DNA of 64,000 bases from Sialis fuliginosa (lineage: Eukaryota > Arthropoda > Insecta > Megaloptera > Sialidae): positions 18,786,001 through 18,850,000 of the forward strand of contig OY540812.1 of assembly GCA_961205875.1 (NCBI GenBank), given 5' to 3'. Below, in pieces: positions 58,951 to 64,000 of this stretch; positions within the stretch are counted from its first letter, which is position 1, and each line of letters starts with the position of its first letter. A program made the translations under genes and the position numbers. Under the pieces are notes generated by a model. It was not told where the DNA came from, did no database searches, and saw only the letters and a list, made by a program, of their open reading frames with translations.

Positions 58951-59777
58951 TTTGTTTTATTGTATACCTACTGATTACTTATTATTCTTGCATTCAAATA
59001 ATATTCCAAATACTATAAATAAAGAGTATACTGTTTTTAACGTTGACCATTTGAACACTTACCACTTGAACATTTTTGAAACTAAGCATTTAAGAAAGGT
59101 TTCATATAGAATTTGTTTGGTTTCAAGGGTAGGAACAAAATGGCATTATTGGCTTCTGATTTGATGTACGTTTTCAACGTCACTTTAAGGTCAAATTTGT
59201 TTTTTTCAAATATGGTACTTAATTCAATAAGAAAAACAAGCAACTCTTTGCTAAAATAATTTTTGGCATGACATCAATTTTACAAAATAGTTAGAGATTT
59301 TGGATTATCAAAAAAAAGTACTCAGTAGCCATCAACTTTAGAGAAAAAAAATGTAAATTGATAAAAAATGTTTGTTTTGATCTAATAAAACTACTTTGAA
59401 AAAAATTACAGATTTTTTAACCTTGCTATTCAATTTATTAAAGAAAAAATTAAAGATCAAAAGAAGAATTCTAATATAAATTGATCAATAGTAATGATGT
59501 TGATGTAATTAAACCAACAACTTGAGTAATTATATCAATTACATCTAAGGAAAAATTGATATTTTCGTATAAAAAAATTATTTTGAAATAAAACGCGAGC
59601 GAAACGGTTTTTCTAATTCTGTAAAATAATGTTTAAATGGCCATATTGTATCAATTTAATGCATTCCAAGAACGATAAATTTATTTGATGAAATTTTGAT
59701 CATAAAGAAATGGTTTTAATGACTTTGGATTTTTCAGCCTAGTTAATCAATGAAACTGAACTCTGTAAATGCTACTT
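58951..59777. other. Gene-free AT-rich intergenic DNA
   Basis: No gene recognised; the 78-codon frame at 58928-59164 lacks family motifs. Confidence 0.4.
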
Positions 59778-60030
59778 AAGGGTCGATCCAGACTATCGAT
59801 CTCAGTCCAATCAAATCTTATGGTAATCACATTATCGCGCAAGTTTAAATCACGCATTACTCGGTGATGAACGAAGACGAACTAAAATTCCTATTCACAC
59901 TATGCTAAGTTCGATCACGCTCCTGTAAAATATTCTTCGATATTATACTATATCGGAGCGTGATTGGACCGAGATCTGACCGATACCTATAATATGAATG
60001 ATTTCATTGTTTATTGTTTATTTATTCGTT
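59778..60030. repeat. Rearranged copy of the 38026-38228 inverted-repeat family
   Basis: It begins agggtcgatccagactatcg as at 37946 and 38026. The far part (about 59950-60015: gcgtgattggaccgagatc, cgatacctat, gaatgatttcattg) is the reverse complement of an interior block at about 38098-38150. No closing terminal repeat is found, so it is partial or rearranged. Confidence 0.55.
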
Positions 60031-60249
60031 CCAAAGGTTTTCATGTGAGTCAAAAAATTGTGTAAATAGAGGACTTACTGTAGCAAAAAATATAACAATC
60101 AGTTTTGTAAAACAAGTGAACGCAGCAAAGAAAAATGTTTAAAATTGTAAACAAAATGCACAAACTAGTACTAAAAACCATAAAAAATATATAATTCCGT
60201 TGTGCTTTGAGCATATAGACAAGAGAGGAATGAGGAAAGGGTAAGGTAT

Positions 60250-60330
60250 TTGATAATCTCGGTTAGCACAATGGTCGCAGGGATACAAAGCGCCGCGAAA
60301 AAAACACTTTTTTTCAAATCCTGTTAGTAT
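60250..60330 (+). repeat. Possible tRNA-derived SINE head
   Basis: ggttagcacaatggtcgcag resembles a tRNA A-box/D-arm, followed by gcgccgcg and, about 40 bases after the A box, tttcaaatcctg, which resembles a degraded B box. Spacing is about right for a tRNA-like head. No acceptor stem can be paired and no complete fold is found, so this is not a functional tRNA gene. Confidence 0.3.
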
Positions 60331-61197
60331 GAATTCGCGTAAGTCGAAGATAGTAGTCGAAGACTACCTGTATATTAATTTATTCCTACAAGCATAATAT
60401 CTGTTTCAATATTTAATGTAATATATTTTTCAATCCGAACCTGTTGGCTACAGTAACCCTAATGTCGGCCGTGCCTGAACGTTTCTCATTTTTTTAAATG
60501 TTCTGTGCACTGTTTTTGTAGATTATGTGTGGTGTGTGTACAGAATGCCGTATTTACTGGACCGGTCTTAGTTTTTGACAAACGATGTATGGAAGTTTGT
60601 AGTAAATCAGAATTTGAATAATTTACTTTTTCAATAAATATATCCTTTTTTTTCATTATAATATTATTATACATTTTTCCATTATTTCTAATGAATTTTC
60701 ATAGTTTTATTACTGAAGTTGATAATTCAAGGTAAATGCTTACCAACATGCAAAACAATGTTTTGTATACCTACCTTATATTATAATTAATTAAATGTAA
60801 GATTTCAAAAATATTAACCCCTATTACATCAGATTATATGTTTCTATTATTAATTGATTTTTATTTCTTATTTGGTAAATTAGTATTTCTGAAAATGTAT
60901 AATATACGAAATAACCAAGATTTCCTGAAACTCTTTTAAAAAATACAAATATTTTAACTAAATTTAGTAACCCAAAAACGTGAATAATGATACATTGATA
61001 TTCAGAAAAAAATAAAAACTAATTTTATTTAAATTCTAAAAATCCTAAAATTGTACCAAGAACTGAGTTACGAAACATTGTGATAATTTTGATATTTGAT
61101 TATATGTATGTATATTATATATTGATAAATTACTTCCTACTAATATTTCATAAGATATATTGTAATTTATCATACTGCACAAATTTAGTTCCATAAA
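60331..61197. other. Gene-free AT-rich intergenic DNA
   Basis: No gene or repeat partner recognised. The - strand frame at 60486-60674 has no family motif. Confidence 0.4.
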
Positions 61198-61226
61198 CCA
61201 ACTGTGTTAAATTAATACACAGTTGG
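61198..61226. repeat. Perfect 10-bp hairpin upstream of the second BEL/Pao element
   Basis: ccaactgtgt and acacagttgg pair perfectly across a 9-base AT loop. It may mark an element boundary, but nothing else supports that. Confidence 0.5.
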
Positions 61227-61377
61227 CAACAATGATGTCAATGTAAAGTAGTGTACATACATAAGATCGATATTTATAATAGGCTATTTAAACTATAGCA
61301 TCAAGGTTAGTTATGTACTTCATATCGCAATGCAGAATTTCCGATAGCAGATTGCGTTCATAGGTGTTGCCAACACA

Positions 61378-61722
61378 AAGGAAACAAAAGCGATAGACCA
61401 CAAGTAAGAATCACAAAAACTTACGAATCCATAAAAATGTATTGTTATTATTATTATTAAAATGTAAGAAATATTCAATTTAAAATAAAATATTTATTCA
61501 ATTCAAATATATCTTATGTTAAATGTTTATTTGTACTTAACACTAATAAATACTTTTAAACATTACCCTCTGCTTTTATTTCTCCAATACGCGCATGGTT
61601 ACTTATGTTCTTTGTATTTGTTTATTTTGTTAACCACGTTAGAAAAATACACTCACTGAATTAGAGGATTTTCTTTTTGCCCTCTTTTACGTTTCGTCGT
61701 ATAAGTTTTTGTTACACTACAA
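61378..61722 (+). repeat. Candidate 5' LTR of the second BEL/Pao element (unconfirmed)
   Basis: A TG...CA-bounded stretch from tgttgccaacac to ttacactaca contains aataaa (61543-61548), as an LTR often does. Its start resembles the tgttgg start of the other element's LTR. The matching 3' LTR would lie outside the window, and no convincing primer-binding site follows, so this is only a candidate. Confidence 0.2.
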
Positions 61723-61965
61723 TTGAAAGACCGGCTGGAAATCCAAGAAATACTAAAGTAATAATAATTATTTTCTTAACCGTGTTTATTTAGTTTTGAA
61801 TTTAATATTGCTGCTATAAAATTGTAATAAACTATAGTTTTTAATACATATATTCCTACTGCATTAGCCTAAAAAAAATTGCATAAGATTTTGTTCGAAT
61901 ATGATACATTATTTTACTCTATTTATGGTCGGTTTCACGAATGATATATTATCTGATAGTTATAG

Positions 61966-64000
61966 GTGTTTGAACAGGCGGTGATTAATATTGAAATAAA
62001 AAGTCGATATGTATTTTATATTTTTTCGTTTATTGATGTGATTAAAAATATTTTGTTTTTTTTTTTATCTATCGAAACGGCAGTGTTATTATTTGCTCAA
62101 TCACCGACGATTGTGCAAGAGTTAGAAGTAAGAGAGACAGCTCTCCAAAAGAATTATGAGGAATATCTTCAAATTCAGGAACAACTTGAAGAAATTGACG
62201 TTTCAATGTCTTCAGATCGAGAAAGTGTAGAGAACCAGTATTTTACTATCATGAGTAAAATAAAGGTTCTAATTAATCAAAATAACACATTAACATCTCC
62301 AGCTGTTCATCAAAGTAACATTCCGCAGAAATCAGAAAATCATATTAGCTATTTAAAATTACCGGAGACAAAGTTACCCATATTTGCAGGTAATTTCACA
62401 GAATGGAACTCATTTTTTGGTTTATTTTCAGCTATGATTGATAATAATAAATATTTGCCAAATATCCAAAAATTATTTTATTTAAGATCCTATTTACGAG
62501 GAGAACCTTTACAACTAATTGATTCTCTACCTTTAACTGACGATAATTACATAATTGCTTTAGATATTTTAAAGAGTAGGTATCAAAATAACTTGAGTAT
62601 AATCAATTCCCATTTAAAATGTATTATAGAAATCCCAAAGATAATAAAAGGTACTGCATCATGTTTACGTAATTTTTGTGTGTCAGTTCGGCAAAATGTC
62701 AGTTTATTAAAAAATATGAATGTACCAGTGGATTCATGGGATCTCATTCTTGTTTATATTTTGTCTAATAAATTAGATTCATTGACACAGCGTTATTATG
62801 AACTAGATCGAGATCAGAAACAATTACCCTCTTTAGAAAATGTTCTTAGTTATGTTGAAAAACGAGCTTTAGCTTTAGAGAATATTACTAATGTACCTAT
62901 CAACAAAGATATCATACGAGTATCTCATTGTAATATGATTAATGATAATCAAAATCAAGTTAAAAAATCTACGTTTTCATCTCCTAAGTACAGTTTCACA
63001 AAGTATAAAAATACTTCTAGTAAATCATTTAACTCAAAAAATCAATTTACACCTAGTAAATCGTTTATTAGGAAGTGTCATTACTGTCAAAATTTAGAGC
63101 ATAATATATTAAGTTGTCAGGCGTTTTTGAATTTAGCATATAACGAAAAAATTAACTTCGTTGATTCAAATGATCTGTGTCACAACTGTTTATCAAAAGG
63201 TCATGTGACTGCTCAATGTCAGTCTCGAACTTGTTGGTTATGTCAACAAAAGCATCATACGTTATTACATGCTAATAATCAAAACACGTTTCAAAAAAAT
63301 TCTAAGCCAGATTCTAGTTTTGAAAACCTCGATTCAACATTATCTCTTAGTAATATTAAGAAATCTGAAGTCGTTCTATCGCAGAATGTCGGCTCATCTC
63401 AAATTTTATTAGCTACAGTGCTTCTTAAAATTTATACGGCTCCAGATCAATATATAATGGGTCGTGCTTTGTTAGATTCAGCATCGCAAATTAACTTTAT
63501 AACAAGTCAATTTTATCAAAAAACGGGATTACCATGTTCTAAGGAAACGAATCAAGTCTTTGGAATTTCAGGTAACAAAACTAGTGTCTACGAATACACT
63601 AATTTAAAAATTGCTTCATGTATAAATAATAATTATCAGTGTGAGATAAAATGTTCAATAATTGATAAAATAACAACTACTCTCCCTCATTATCACATAT
63701 CTAAAAATACACTTAATATACCAACCCATATTCAGTTAGCTGACCAAAATTTTAATATACCTAGCGAGATTGATATGCTCCTTGGAGCTGACATATTTTA
63801 TTCCGCGTTAAAATCTGGAACTATTCATTTAGGTAATAACAAACCAGTTCTTCAGAACACGCAATTTGGTTATACTATTGCTGGTGAAGTTCATGATCAA
63901 TATAAAAAATGTTATTCCAATACAAATAAAAATACATTTAATGCTGTCGTATTTCAAATGTTAAATGACGAAGAACAAAACAATAAGTTAGATCAATTAC
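61966..64000 (+). CDS. BEL/Pao Gag-protease, 5' part of a second Gag-Pol polyprotein, runs off the window
   Basis: The frame is open from 61966 to the window edge (678 codons). The first in-frame ATG is 62206, which would cut off part of a Gag-like helical N-terminus (from about 62107, IVQELEVRETALQKNYEEYL). Then come a DUF1759-like Gag (about 62353-62890, LPETKLPIFAGNFTEW), two CCHC zinc knuckles (63076-63117 and 63178-63219), a third finger-like CX2CX3HX4H (63232-63270), and an aspartic protease with its Asp at 63475-63477 (LLDSASQINF). A LLGADIF motif (63778-63798) and an FGYTIAGE motif follow, aligning with FGFVVSGT in the other element. Reverse transcriptase would come next, beyond the edge. 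Codons are strongly AT-biased, unlike the element at 20414-25546, and the sequence identity is low, so it is a separate lineage. The start is unresolved: 5' truncation, an intron or a non-ATG start are possible. Confidence 0.85.
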   Translation, partial: MFEQAVINIEIKSRYVFYIFSFIDVIKNILFFFLSIETAVLLFAQSPTIVQELEVRETALQKNYEEYLQIQEQLEEIDVSMSSDRESVENQYFTIMSKIKVLINQNNTLTSPAVHQSNIPQKSENHISYLKLPETKLPIFAGNFTEWNSFFGLFSAMIDNNKYLPNIQKLFYLRSYLRGEPLQLIDSLPLTDDNYIIALDILKSRYQNNLSIINSHLKCIIEIPKIIKGTASCLRNFCVSVRQNVSLLKNMNVPVDSWDLILVYILSNKLDSLTQRYYELDRDQKQLPSLENVLSYVEKRALALENITNVPINKDIIRVSHCNMINDNQNQVKKSTFSSPKYSFTKYKNTSSKSFNSKNQFTPSKSFIRKCHYCQNLEHNILSCQAFLNLAYNEKINFVDSNDLCHNCLSKGHVTAQCQSRTCWLCQQKHHTLLHANNQNTFQKNSKPDSSFENLDSTLSLSNIKKSEVVLSQNVGSSQILLATVLLKIYTAPDQYIMGRALLDSASQINFITSQFYQKTGLPCSKETNQVFGISGNKTSVYEYTNLKIASCINNNYQCEIKCSIIDKITTTLPHYHISKNTLNIPTHIQLADQNFNIPSEIDMLLGADIFYSALKSGTIHLGNNKPVLQNTQFGYTIAGEVHDQYKKCYSNTNKNTFNAVVFQMLNDEEQNNKLDQL

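Overview
This is eukaryotic, very AT-rich DNA (roughly 70-75% A+T by eye) and it reads as an insect genome. The support is: GT-AG introns in a single-domain C-type lectin gene with a signal peptide; full-length and partial BEL/Pao LTR retrotransposons; mariner DNA transposons; a short interstitial run of TTAGG (the common insect telomere repeat); and several short repeat tails of the kind scattered through lepidopteran and some other insect genomes. A moth, butterfly or close relative is my best guess, but the window does not prove the order.

Layout. 1-14000 is mostly gene-free, with a CpG-richer island at 3830-4160, a decayed mariner at 4597-5018, and dispersed repeats at 10400-10830 and 12465-13024. 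The only convincing host gene is a three-exon secreted C-type lectin (14029-16141, + strand). A foldback-like element with subterminal minirepeats follows at 16520-17095. At 19607-27492 lies a complete BEL/Pao retrotransposon on the - strand: two 640-bp LTRs differing at one base, a 5-bp target duplication, a polypurine tract, a primer-binding site, and one uninterrupted Gag-Pol frame with all catalytic residues present. From 27.5 to 61 kb I see no host gene, only hairpins, MITE-like inverted-repeat elements, a LINE 3' end, an internally deleted mariner (40055-40971) and several GC-richer patches that could be regulatory. The last 2 kb (61966 to the edge) is the Gag-protease half of a second, different BEL/Pao element on the + strand that runs out of the window.

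How the parts relate. There is no operon or multigene pathway. The 19.6-27.5 kb element is self-contained and apparently young, so it could be autonomous. The mariners are dead copies whose ends could only move with transposase supplied elsewhere. The lectin gene is the single candidate for host function, probably immune recognition in haemolymph. No CRISPR, rRNA, confident tRNA or known microRNA was recognised. The most unusual items are long hairpins, two of which carry a hammerhead-ribozyme-like core, and a MITE whose two ends are each nearly self-palindromic.
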